NCBI GenBank assembly: GCA_037444165.1
Contig: JBBIMX010000030.1
Location: 1-31,733, forward strand
Direction of reading: 5' to 3'
DNA from: CALIBK01 sp037444165
GTDB lineage: Bacteria > Desulfobacterota > BSN033 > UBA1163
DNA: 31,733 nt
Shown here one piece after another: positions 1 to 7,510 of the stretch; position 1 is the first letter of the stretch; the number at the start of each line of letters is the position of its first letter. The notes below the pieces were generated by a model, which was given only the letters and a program-made list of their open reading frames with translations, searched no databases and had not been told where the DNA came from. A program made the translations under genes and the position numbers.

Positions 1-4
1 AGAG

Positions 5-46
5 ACGACAATTCAAACTTGGAAAAAAACGACATTTCAAACTTGG
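5..46. repeat. Two 18-nt direct repeats at the window edge
   Basis: Two 18-nt copies of ACGACAWTTCAAACTTGG lie at 5-22 and 29-46. They differ at one base and are 24 nt apart, start to start. Read on the minus strand they are CCAAGTTTGAAWTGTCGT. Closely spaced short direct repeats of this kind occur at the ends of some transposons, for example the multiple terminal repeats of the IS21 family, so this may be the end of an element lying to the left. That assignment is a guess. Only two copies are visible and the window stops here. Confidence 0.5.
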
Positions 47-65
47 GATCACAATGGAACCCCTT

Positions 66-117
66 GTAACCCCTCACTCAGAAGTGGGGAATAAGCCCGA
101 GAGGGGTATTGGAGAAA
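66..117 (+). repeat. Solo left end of the 235-bp GTAA-type miniature element
   Basis: About 52 bp beginning GTAACCCCTCACT and continuing through GGGGAATAAGCCCGAGAG to TTGGAGAAA match the left end of the complete element at 29353-29403 with few differences. Homology stops near 117, and neither the element core nor its right end is present in the following 170 bp. It is therefore an isolated or truncated end. The rest of the first 286 bases holds no gene I can support. Confidence 0.7.
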
Positions 118-237
118 CCCATTCCGACCGAATCGGATCCGACTCGATCGAAAATTCAGCAACCTTATTTCAGTGGCAGATTCCATTTTTGTAGAGGGTG
201 TAATAAAAAAGTGAAATGGGAGGTATGGAGTTATGCG

Positions 238-265
238 GGGTGCCAGTTTTTTTAAACTGGCACCC
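238..265 (-). terminator. Perfect 12-bp hairpin downstream of etfA
   Basis: GGGTGCCAGTTT (238-249) pairs perfectly with AAACTGGCACCC (254-265) around a four-base T loop. The stem lies about 20 bases past the etfA stop codon, where a terminator for the acyl-CoA operon would be expected. It lacks a U tract on the minus strand, so it could instead be an mRNA-stabilising stem or a REP-like palindrome. The structure is directly visible; its role is inferred. Confidence 0.4.
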
Positions 266-286
266 ATTTAAGGCATGAAGATAAGA

Positions 287-1492
287 TTATCTCCCCAAGC
301 GTTTTTTAAACTCTTCTTTTAGCATCGGAACTACGGTGAAAAGGTCGCCCACGATTCCATAGGTGGCAATTTTGAAGATGGGGGCTTCTGGGTCTTTATT
401 GATGGCTACAATAACCTCGGAGGTTTTCATTCCGGCCTGATGCTGAATGGAACCTGAAATCCCGCAAGCAATGTAGATCTTAGGCCGGACGGTTCTTCCT
501 GTCTGGCCCACCTGATGTTCATAAGAGATCCATCCAGAATCCACAGCCGCTCGAGAGGCTCCCACGGCTGCCCCTAAGACCTCGGCAAGTTCCCGGATAG
601 GCTTAAATCCTTCAGGACCTCCAACCCCTCTTCCTCCCGAAACGATGATCTCGGCATCTGCGAGATTGACCGTCTCGGCCCCCTTGATGAATTCTAACAC
701 CTTTGTTCGAACCTGTTCTTCCGTCATCTGAAGTGGTTCTCGGATGATCTCCCCTTTCCTTGAATCGTCCCTCTCTGGCATGGGAAAGACCTTCGGTCTC
801 ACCGTAGCCATCTGGGGTCGATAATTGGGGTAGTCGAGGATGGTTGCCATGATATTTCCCCCAAAAGCGGGCCGGGTCTGTCGGAGATACTTTGTTTCAG
901 GATCAATATCCAAACCCGTGCAATCTGCAGTCAATCCAACCTCCAGAGTCGTCGCCACCGTACCTGCAAAGTCTCTTCCCTGAGTCGTCGCTCCAAAGAG
1001 AACGATTTCAGGTTTGTATTTCCGGATAAGATCGACCGCTGCCTTGGCATAGGGATCGGTCCGGTAGATCTTAAACAAGGGACTCTCGACCAGGTAGACC
1101 TTTTCGGCTCCGTAGGCAATAGCCTCTTTGGCGAAGGGTTCTGCGACTTCTGGATCTGCAAAGAGCATTCCACAGAGTTTACATCCTAAGGCATCGGCCA
1201 ATTTTCTTCCTTCTCCAAGAAGCTCAAAAGAGACGCCCGAAACCTTTCCAAATTCATGTTCAATAAAAACCCAAACATCCTTATAGGCCGAGGTATCTAT
1301 GGTGACCGCCTTCTCTTCCTTCTCTAAGGTGATTGCATTGACCGGGCAAACATCCACACAAGCGCCGCAAAAGGTACATTTTTCATCTACGACAGCGATT
1401 CCTTCCTTCATGCTTAAAGCCCCAAAAGGGCAGGCAGGAACACAGGATTCACAGCCTGTACAGATATCCTTATCAATGATTAATCTGGCCAT
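287..1492 (-). CDS. etfA: Electron transfer flavoprotein alpha subunit with N-terminal 2x[4Fe-4S] ferredoxin domain
   Basis: The FAD-carrying large subunit of an electron-transfer flavoprotein, 401 residues, cytoplasmic. It works as a heterodimer with EtfB, encoded 30 bases upstream. Residues 1-55 are a bacterial ferredoxin domain with two cluster motifs (C11, C14, C17, C21-Pro and C39, C42, C45, C49-Pro). The ETF alpha N-terminal domain follows. The C-terminal FAD domain (about 280-401) contains SGGRGVGG and the family signature YIACGISGSIQHQAG. Ordinary EtfA has about 310-330 residues, so the ferredoxin is the extra part. Similar fused subunits are known from anaerobes, such as the caffeyl-CoA reductase ETF of Acetobacterium, where the clusters pass electrons to the flavin. 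Here they may link ferredoxin or other iron-sulfur donors to acyl-CoA chemistry. The ATG is preceded by GGAGGAG. It is the last gene of the operon. Confidence 0.95.
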   Translation of the reverse strand: MARLIIDKDICTGCESCVPACPFGALSMKEGIAVVDEKCTFCGACVDVCPVNAITLEKEEKAVTIDTSAYKDVWVFIEHEFGKVSGVSFELLGEGRKLADALGCKLCGMLFADPEVAEPFAKEAIAYGAEKVYLVESPLFKIYRTDPYAKAAVDLIRKYKPEIVLFGATTQGRDFAGTVATTLEVGLTADCTGLDIDPETKYLRQTRPAFGGNIMATILDYPNYRPQMATVRPKVFPMPERDDSRKGEIIREPLQMTEEQVRTKVLEFIKGAETVNLADAEIIVSGGRGVGGPEGFKPIRELAEVLGAAVGASRAAVDSGWISYEHQVGQTGRTVRPKIYIACGISGSIQHQAGMKTSEVIVAINKDPEAPIFKIATYGIVGDLFTVVPMLKEEFKKRLGR

Positions 1493-1522
1493 TCGTTCTC
1501 CTCCTCATCCATCAAGATCTGT

Positions 1523-2320
1523 TTATTTAATAAACTTTGTTTCCATCAGTTTGGAGACCAGCAGAGGGACCACTTCACTGAGTTCTCCTTTTAAGATTTC
1601 TCCCCCTCCTCCTCTTGGTTCAGGATTAAAGACCTTGACCACCCAGGTGGGCGATCCTTTTAAACCGATTCGATTTTCATCCGCATTAATGTCCTTAGCG
1701 GTAAGGGTTGGAATTTGAGCCTTGGCTGCTTTTTTAATCCCGATGAGGGAGGGGAGTCTGGGTTCATTGATATCCTTGACCACCGTGATCAACGCCGGAA
1801 GCGGTGCCTCCACGACCTCTCTTCCATACTCGAGGAGCCTCTCCACAATGATTTTCTTCTTTTCAAGGTTGATTTCCCGAATCTTTGAGACATAGGTCAG
1901 CTGAGGGATTCCCAATCGAGTGGCCACACCAGGGCCGACCTGAGCGGTATCTCCATCGATCGCCTGCTTTCCACAGATGACCAGATCTGCTCCCCCGATG
2001 TATTCAATCGTCTTGGAAAGGGCATAAGCTGTGGCCAGGGTGTCCGATCCGGCAAAGGCCTTGTCCGACACAAGGTAGACTTTGTCCGCCCCTACTGCCA
2101 AAGCATTTCTCAGCACCTCGATCGCCTGAGGAGGTCCCATGGTGATGACATGGACCTCCCCTCCTAACTTCTCTTTGATCCGGAGGGCCTCTTCAATGGC
2201 ATACTCATCGAAGGGATTGCAAATACTTGCCACCCCTTCTCGAATCAGAGTGTTTGTTTTAGGATCGATCTTGACATCCGTAGTATCTGGAACTTGTTTC
2301 ACACATACGACGATCTTCAC
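1523..2320 (-). CDS. etfB: Electron transfer flavoprotein beta subunit
   Basis: The small ETF subunit, 265 residues, partner of the ferredoxin-fused EtfA just downstream. It starts MKIVVCVKQVPDTTDVKID, typical of the family. It contains the nucleotide-binding segment CGKQAIDGDTAQVGPG (about 117-132), which binds AMP in classical ETFs and a second FAD in electron-bifurcating ones. The beta signature region is around VEAPLPALITVVKDINEPR. The start codon is GTG, supported by AGGAGGAG upstream; no in-frame ATG lies closer to that site. The gene lies 14 bases after the enoyl-CoA hydratase stop. Whether this ETF bifurcates cannot be settled by eye. Confidence 0.95.
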   Translation of the reverse strand: MKIVVCVKQVPDTTDVKIDPKTNTLIREGVASICNPFDEYAIEEALRIKEKLGGEVHVITMGPPQAIEVLRNALAVGADKVYLVSDKAFAGSDTLATAYALSKTIEYIGGADLVICGKQAIDGDTAQVGPGVATRLGIPQLTYVSKIREINLEKKKIIVERLLEYGREVVEAPLPALITVVKDINEPRLPSLIGIKKAAKAQIPTLTAKDINADENRIGLKGSPTWVVKVFNPEPRGGGGEILKGELSEVVPLLVSKLMETKFIK

Positions 2321-2334
2321 GGTTTTCTCCTCCT

Positions 2335-3117
2335 TTATCTTCCTTTAAAATTAGGTTTCCTCTTTTCAACGAAAGCGCTCATCCCTTCCTTCTGGTCTTC
2401 ACTGGCAAACCCAATTCCAAAGGCATAGGATTCAAGCGCACAGGCCTCTGTTAAATCCATATTGAATCCCGCATCAATAACCATCTTGGCCAGTCTTATC
2501 CCAATCGCTCCGTTGGCTGCGATCTGAGAGGCGACCTTTTTGGTCTCTTCCATTAGGGTGGCTTGAGGAACGACGCGATTGACAATGCCCATCTGATAGG
2601 CCTCTTGAGCGGTGATCATCTTTCCTGTGAAGATTAGCTCCTTGGCCTTCCCTTTTCCAATCAGCCGAGGCAGTCTCTGGGTTCCTCCAAACCCAGGAAA
2701 GATCCCAAGGGTTACCTCCGGGAGTCCGAACTTTGCATTCTCAGAGGCGTAAATAAAATCACAGGCTAGGGCGATTTCCGTCCCTCCTCCCAGGGCAAAC
2801 CCATTAACCGCGGCGATGACTACCCGGTCCAGGTCCTGGATCATCTTTAGCGTATGATGGCCGAGTTTTGAAAAATTAAGCGCCTCGATCGAATTCATAT
2901 CCTTCATCTCTAAGATATCGGCTCCTGCCACAAAGGCCTTCTCTCCAGCTCCGGTGAGGATAAGAACCCTTACCTCTGGATGATCTTTTATTTCTTGGAT
3001 TCCTAATTGGATTTCATTCAAGGTCTCTCGGTTCAGTGCGTTGAGAGCCTTGGGCCGGTTAATGGTGAGAATGCCGATCTCCCCTTCAAAAGATAAGAGA
3101 ATGTTTTTAAATTCCAT
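2335..3117 (-). CDS. Enoyl-CoA hydratase/isomerase (crotonase) family protein
   Basis: 260 residues, the usual crotonase length. It probably hydrates trans-2-enoyl-CoA to 3-hydroxyacyl-CoA in beta-oxidation or the reverse. The oxyanion-hole segments are AFVAGADILEM (about 61-71) and FALGGGTE. The two catalytic glutamates are present: E114 (GGGTE) and E134 (GLPEVTLGIFPGFGGTQRL), at the spacing seen in the rat enzyme. This favours a true hydratase over a family member with another activity. The ATG follows AGGAGGAGCG. It lies 24 bases after the thiolase gene and 14 before etfB. Chain-length preference cannot be read from the sequence. No 3-hydroxyacyl-CoA or acyl-CoA dehydrogenase is encoded in the window. 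Confidence 0.92.
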   Translation of the reverse strand: MEFKNILLSFEGEIGILTINRPKALNALNRETLNEIQLGIQEIKDHPEVRVLILTGAGEKAFVAGADILEMKDMNSIEALNFSKLGHHTLKMIQDLDRVVIAAVNGFALGGGTEIALACDFIYASENAKFGLPEVTLGIFPGFGGTQRLPRLIGKGKAKELIFTGKMITAQEAYQMGIVNRVVPQATLMEETKKVASQIAANGAIGIRLAKMVIDAGFNMDLTEACALESYAFGIGFASEDQKEGMSAFVEKRKPNFKGR

Positions 3118-3141
3118 CGCTCCTCCTTTTTGTCTCTTTGG

Positions 3142-4428
3142 TCACTCCCATTTTTCTATGATCATTGCCATGCCCTGCCCCCCTCCGATACAGAGAGTGG
3201 CAAGTCCCAGATTTACTCCTCTTCTTCTCATCTCATGGAGAAGAGAAACGATTAATCTTGCACCCGTGCATCCAATGGGATGGCCTAAAGAGATCCCACT
3301 TCCATTCACATTGGTTTTGTCCAGATCAAATCGAAGTTCCCGAATACAGGCAATCGCCTGGGAAGCAAAGGCCTCATTGAGTTCGACGAGGCCGATCTCT
3401 TTAAGGGTCACACCGGTTTTCTTGAAGATTTTCCTTACCGCCGGGATAGGGCCCAAGCCCATATACGCAGGATCGACTCCTCCTGAGGAGAAGGCTTTGA
3501 TTTTTCCCAGGGGTTTGAGACCCAGATCCTCTGCTTTTTCCTTTGACATCAGAAGCACGGCTGCCGCTGCATCGTTAATCCCAGAAGCATTTCCAGCGGT
3601 CACGGTACCTCCTTGCTTAAACACCGGAGGAAGTTTAGCCATCTTTTCTAAACTCGTATCCATGGGTCTTTCATCCACTTCGAAACGGAGAGGATCTCCT
3701 TTCTTTTGGGGAACTTCCACAGGAACAATCTCTTCTTTAAAGATCCCCTTCTGAATGGCACTTCTTGCCCTTTGATGGCTGAGAAGCCCTATCTCATCCT
3801 GCTCTTTTCTTGAAATGCCATACGTCTCTGCAATATTTTCGGCCGTGACTCCCATATGATATCCATAAAAGATTTCGAAGAGACCATCGAAGACCATCAA
3901 GTCGACCATCTCCTGATTGAACATCCTTGCTCCCCATCGACCCATGGGAAAGGCATAGGGAGCTTGACTCATATTCTCCATCCCCCCAGCGATAATCACC
4001 TCTGCCTCTCCCGTTTGAATCGCCTGAGCTCCCAAGGCAATGGCTTTCATTCCAGAGGCACAGACCTTATTCACGGTAAAAGCATTTGTCTCTTTTGGAA
4101 TTCCTGCGTAAATCATAGCCTGCCGAGCAGGATTCTGGCCCTGACCCGCCTGAAGGACATTGCCCATGATCACCTCATCGACTTCCACTTCTTGAAGAGG
4201 ATCTTCCCATTGATAATATTTTTTCTCTAAATCCGTCATCCCTTTTCCTCGATAAATCTCAGGAGCCACTTCTAAGTATTCCTTCTTGGGCACAGGCTTA
4301 AGGCCTGCTCTTCGTAATACTTCTCGAATGACCGTAGCCCCTAACTTTGTTGCCGAGATGTCTTTTAATGAACCTCCAAAGGCACCGATCGCTGTCCTGC
4401 ACGCACTGACTATAACCACTTCTCTCAT
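3142..4428 (-). CDS. Acetyl-CoA C-acyltransferase (thiolase) with an extra N-domain loop
   Basis: Catalyses CoA-dependent cleavage of 3-ketoacyl-CoA or the reverse condensation of two acyl-CoAs. The catalytic residues are visible: the acylated cysteine in VNKVCASGMKA (near 123), the NEAFA loop, the histidine in GHPIGCTGAR and the second cysteine in LCIGGGQG near the end. At about 428 residues it is longer than the usual 390-395. The excess is a charged, tyrosine-rich loop at about 46-82, just before DEVIMGNVLQAGQGQNPARQ. Two start codons are adjacent (GTG at 4431, ATG at 4428); the ATG is better placed relative to AGGAGAG. It is the first gene of the thiolase-hydratase-etfB-etfA operon. Confidence 0.93.
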   Translation of the reverse strand: MREVVIVSACRTAIGAFGGSLKDISATKLGATVIREVLRRAGLKPVPKKEYLEVAPEIYRGKGMTDLEKKYYQWEDPLQEVEVDEVIMGNVLQAGQGQNPARQAMIYAGIPKETNAFTVNKVCASGMKAIALGAQAIQTGEAEVIIAGGMENMSQAPYAFPMGRWGARMFNQEMVDLMVFDGLFEIFYGYHMGVTAENIAETYGISRKEQDEIGLLSHQRARSAIQKGIFKEEIVPVEVPQKKGDPLRFEVDERPMDTSLEKMAKLPPVFKQGGTVTAGNASGINDAAAAVLLMSKEKAEDLGLKPLGKIKAFSSGGVDPAYMGLGPIPAVRKIFKKTGVTLKEIGLVELNEAFASQAIACIRELRFDLDKTNVNGSGISLGHPIGCTGARLIVSLLHEMRRRGVNLGLATLCIGGGQGMAMIIEKWE

Positions 4429-4462
4429 CACTCTCTCCTAAATTAAGGATATTTTTCACAAG

Positions 4463-4491
4463 TTTTTAGCCCAAAACCTGATGTTTGTCAA
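4463..4491 (-). promoter_or_regulatory. Sigma-70-type promoter of the thiolase-etfA operon
   Basis: On the minus strand a perfect TTGACA (4486-4491) is followed after exactly 17 bases by TAAAAA (4463-4468), which matches the -10 consensus at four of six positions. Transcription would begin near 4456, leaving a leader of about 28 bases before the thiolase ATG. The rest of the 4432-4669 gap is AT-rich and carries no gene. Confidence 0.65.
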
Positions 4492-4577
4492 CCCTTTTTT
4501 GAATTTTATACAATCTATTGATTCTTAATAAATTTCGATAGATTAGCCGCTATTAGAATAGCTTTCTTCAGTCTTAC

Positions 4578-4660
4578 GGGATTGGCTAATCCCTTACCTC
4601 CAAACACTTTCGGTTGGGGAATGGAGAATGGTGGGCGGTCTGGACATCCCAGATCCTGGG
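4578..4660. other. Two small hairpins between the PPIase operon end and the thiolase promoter
   Basis: GGGATT-GGCT-AATCCC (4578-4593) and CCCAG-ATC-CTGGG (4648-4660) are short perfect stems in the gap downstream of the SurA-like gene. They could help end that operon's transcripts, but neither is followed by a clear U run on the minus strand, so I do not call them terminators. Confidence 0.3.
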
Positions 4661-4669
4661 GCCAAAAGA

Positions 4670-5692
4670 TTAGAGTTTAATTTCGATAATCGATTTTTCT
4701 TTTAAGCCCTTGAGAAACTGTTTGAGGGCCTTCTCCATTTCTTGATTCAAGTAGTCCGTTTTCACCTTCTCTTTCACTTCTTCAAAGGGAAGAGGGTCTC
4801 CCCCTTTCCGCTCAATCAGCTTGATGAGATGAAAACCCATCTCGGTTCGGATGAGCGGACTGACCTGACCCACCTCCAGTTTCAAGATTTCCTTTTCCAG
4901 GGCTGGAAGGAGTTCCCCTCGTTTAAAGAATCCCATGTCTCCCCGATCCTTAGCAGAACCGTCATCTGAATAAAGAAGGGCCATCTGTCCAAAATCCTCT
5001 CCTCTTTTAATTCTTTCCAAGACCTCCTCACATTTTTTTCGAATCCTTCCAACCTCCTGTGGAGAAGCATCTTTCGGGACGTAAAAAAGGATATGGCCCG
5101 GTCGAAACATTTCTTCCTCACGATAGCGATCAAGGTTCTTTTGATAGAACTCCCTCAATTCCTTCTCCCCTTTTGGGGGGTCCACCTTGACGGCCCAGCT
5201 CACCACCTTTGTCCGAAGAATCTGTTTCTCGATCTCCTTTCGATATCGCTCAAAGGTGAGACCCTCATTGGCCAAGGCCCTTTCAAGATCTTCTTGGCTT
5301 GCCCGGTGCTGACGTTTAATATCCTCAATGACGGCATCTATTTCTTTACCGGTCACTTTCATTCCAGCCTTTTTTGCCTCTTGGTCGATTAATCTCTCTT
5401 CGATGAGGACGTCGAGGACCTTTCGAATGACCTCCTCGTTCATTCTCTTTTTCTGGACACGATCCTCGGTCTGGATCTTTTCCAAAAGGGGACGAGCCCT
5501 CATCTCCACCTCAGACAGGGTGATAATCTCCTCGTTGACGATCGCCGCGATTCGGTCCACCACGGCCAAGCTATGGGGAATCTCAAGGAAAATGAAGAGA
5601 ATCCATCCTCCCCATAGAAAAAGTCCCGTCAGGATTTTAACCAGGCACGATCGACCTTGATCTTTGCCTTCTTTTTGAGATCGTTGAACCAT
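4670..5692 (-). CDS. SurA-like periplasmic peptidyl-prolyl isomerase/chaperone
   Basis: 340 residues. A basic N-terminus is followed by a hydrophobic stretch (about 17-43, ending near HSLAVVD), which reads as a signal peptide or membrane anchor. Then comes a SurA-type chaperone region with the IAAIVNEEIITLSEVE motif (about 48-65). One parvulin (PPIC) domain at about 195-300 carries FRPGHILFYV, ALLYSDDGSAKDRGDMGFF and EMGFHLIKL. It probably assists folding of outer-membrane proteins. SurA of E. coli has two parvulin domains; this one has one. The start overlaps the end of the preceding isomerase gene by 64 bases, with GGAGGAGG about ten bases upstream of the ATG. A later start would remove the basic n-region. 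It is the last gene of the mfd-PPIase run. Confidence 0.88.
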   Translation of the reverse strand: MVQRSQKEGKDQGRSCLVKILTGLFLWGGWILFIFLEIPHSLAVVDRIAAIVNEEIITLSEVEMRARPLLEKIQTEDRVQKKRMNEEVIRKVLDVLIEERLIDQEAKKAGMKVTGKEIDAVIEDIKRQHRASQEDLERALANEGLTFERYRKEIEKQILRTKVVSWAVKVDPPKGEKELREFYQKNLDRYREEEMFRPGHILFYVPKDASPQEVGRIRKKCEEVLERIKRGEDFGQMALLYSDDGSAKDRGDMGFFKRGELLPALEKEILKLEVGQVSPLIRTEMGFHLIKLIERKGGDPLPFEEVKEKVKTDYLNQEMEKALKQFLKGLKEKSIIEIKL

Positions 5693-6561
5693 TGCTGGAA
5701 AGCCTCCTCCCCTTTCTTCTTCTCCAGTTCTTTAAAGATCGCCGATTTAGCCTCCTCAAATGAGATCTCCCGGGCTTCCATCTTCTCCTCTAATTTAAAG
5801 ATATGATACCCATAAGGGCTCTTGATCACCTCGCTAATTTCCCCTACCTCCATTGAAAATGCTCGATTGAATTCTGAGGGTTTCTCCCCCTCACTAAAGT
5901 AACCCAAGTCTCCCCCGCGCACTTTTTCGGGACCGAGGGATTTTGACATAGCCAATTTCTCAAAACTTTCCCCTTTTTTCAGTCGTTTTAAAATCTGAAG
6001 GGCCTCCTCTCCGTCTGAGACGACAATCTGACGAACCCTTACTTTACGAGGGATTTGGAATAGGGACCGATGAGTCTCGTAATATTTTCGGGCCTCCGCT
6101 TCTTCAATCTTTCCGTGGAAACGCTGAGCATGGCGAATCATCTTCTCTGCAAGAAGCTTTTCTTCCAGACTCCTCTTCCACTCCTCTAAAGGGATTCCCT
6201 TGAGGGTTAATTTTTCTCCAAATCCCTCTCCGGGATAATCCTTTTGAATTTCAGAAAGGGTTCTACTGAACTCCTCTGGAGAGATTTTGATTCCTATCCG
6301 TCTGGCCTCCTGGGCCAGTAGTTTCCGATCTATCATCTGCTCCAGACAGACCTTTCTTAACTCTTTAAGGGCTACGGTTTTTCCCTCTCCCCTCTGCTCA
6401 AATAAGAGTTCCCTCATCTCCCGCTCGAACTCATCCACTGTAATCCTCTCCTCGTTGATCACCGCCACGACCTGATCCGGGAGTTTTGCCTCTCTTGGAT
6501 TGCAACTTAAGGAGAAAAAGAGAAAGGGAACCAGGATGAGATAAGGGAGAGGGGTTTTCAT
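5629..6561 (-). CDS. Parvulin-type PPIase lipoprotein (second of three)
   Basis: 310 residues. The signal peptide ends FFSLSC, so C20 is a probable lipidation site, although the -3 residue is not the usual leucine. A SurA_N-like helical region includes VVAVINEERITVDEFE. One parvulin domain (about 170-265) follows, with RQIVVSDGEE, GGDLGYFSEGE and SPYGYHIFKLEE. It is likely anchored to the inner or outer membrane facing the periplasm, acting in secreted-protein folding in the manner of PrsA. The start overlaps the upstream isomerase stop in an ATGA arrangement, so the two are translationally coupled. Homology to its neighbours on both sides suggests ancient tandem duplication. Confidence 0.9.
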   Translation of the reverse strand: MKTPLPYLILVPFLFFSLSCNPREAKLPDQVVAVINEERITVDEFEREMRELLFEQRGEGKTVALKELRKVCLEQMIDRKLLAQEARRIGIKISPEEFSRTLSEIQKDYPGEGFGEKLTLKGIPLEEWKRSLEEKLLAEKMIRHAQRFHGKIEEAEARKYYETHRSLFQIPRKVRVRQIVVSDGEEALQILKRLKKGESFEKLAMSKSLGPEKVRGGDLGYFSEGEKPSEFNRAFSMEVGEISEVIKSPYGYHIFKLEEKMEAREISFEEAKSAIFKELEKKKGEEAFQQWFNDLKKKAKIKVDRAWLKS

Positions 6562-7460
6562 TTCTTTTCTTCTTTGGGCTTAGCTTCCCTTTTGATCTCT
6601 TCATTCCATAGCTTTTCGTTGATCAGAATGGTCGACCTTGATTTGGCCTCTCGAATATAGTTCAAACGAGCCTCCTGTTTCTTCCTGGGTTGAAGAAAGA
6701 AGCGAATCTTCTCTTTCACCTTGTCCAAAGGTTGCAAAGCCGTTCCCCGCATATCTTCGAGTCGAATGATATGGTATCCATAAGGGGAGCGAACCACTTC
6801 GCTCACCTCTCCTCTCTTTCTAAGAGAGAAGGCGGCCTCTTCAAATTGAGCAAAAGAGGGGGCCAGTTGACCCCTCTGAATGTATCCTAAGTTTCCTCCA
6901 TCCTCTCGAGTTCGATCGATATTATAAATGGAAGCCAATTTTTCAAAACTCTCCCCGTTGGAGAGTCGAGCCAGGACCTCCTTGAGGACAGGTTCAGAAT
7001 TGACTACGATGTGTCGAATTTTTATCTCCTGGGGTTCGGTAAAGAGGGTTTGATTTTCTCGATAGTAGGTCTTAATTTCCTCCTCGGTCACCTCCTCCTT
7101 TCCTTTTAGGACCTCTTCAAACAAGGCTTCGATCAAAAGGGCCCTCCGAAACTCTTCCACCTTGGCCTGAATCTCTCGATCCTTCTCCAATCCTCTCTTT
7201 TTTGCCTCCTGATAGAGGACTTCCCTGGCAATAATATAGTTTTCAAGAAAGTCTCTCATCCCTTTTTCATCCAGCAGGCGCATCTTTCCTTCCAAGGGTT
7301 GCTTCTCCATTAATTGACGGAACTCTTCAATGGAGATGGAGACCTCGTTGATTCTGACCAGCTCCTTATTTCCTAAGGCCTTCGGCTCCCTTTTTTCGCA
7401 TCCCAGAGAAAGGACCAGGAAAAAACAAGCAAACAGAAGGAAGAGGATCCTTTTTTTCAT
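6558..7460 (-). CDS. Parvulin-type PPIase lipoprotein (first of three)
   Basis: 300 residues from the ATG at 7460. An in-frame ATG two codons earlier (7466) sits almost on top of the GGAG ribosome site, so the inner one is better spaced. The signal peptide begins MKKRILFLLFACFFLVL and ends at SLGC, with C21 the probable lipidated residue. The parvulin domain (about 145-245) shows IRHIVVNSE, DGGNLGYIQRGQL and SPYGYHIIRLED. The C-terminus is a lysine/glutamate-rich tail. The gene follows mfd after about 50 bases on the same strand and overlaps the next isomerase by four bases. Confidence 0.88.
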   Translation of the reverse strand: MKKRILFLLFACFFLVLSLGCEKREPKALGNKELVRINEVSISIEEFRQLMEKQPLEGKMRLLDEKGMRDFLENYIIAREVLYQEAKKRGLEKDREIQAKVEEFRRALLIEALFEEVLKGKEEVTEEEIKTYYRENQTLFTEPQEIKIRHIVVNSEPVLKEVLARLSNGESFEKLASIYNIDRTREDGGNLGYIQRGQLAPSFAQFEEAAFSLRKRGEVSEVVRSPYGYHIIRLEDMRGTALQPLDKVKEKIRFFLQPRKKQEARLNYIREAKSRSTILINEKLWNEEIKREAKPKEEKK

Positions 7461-7510
7461 CCCCATTCTCCTGAAAGGAGAAATCCAAAGATACTACCAA
7501 ACTTATCACA

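Noticed and set aside
5..46. Start of a CRISPR array
   Set aside because: Only two 18-nt repeats with a 6-base spacer; the spacer is far too short and no cas genes are present.
3041..3754. Long open frame (237 codons) on the plus strand opposite the thiolase and hydratase genes
   Set aside because: It lies wholly antisense to two well-supported enzymes, has no ribosome site and reads as low-complexity serine/proline sequence.
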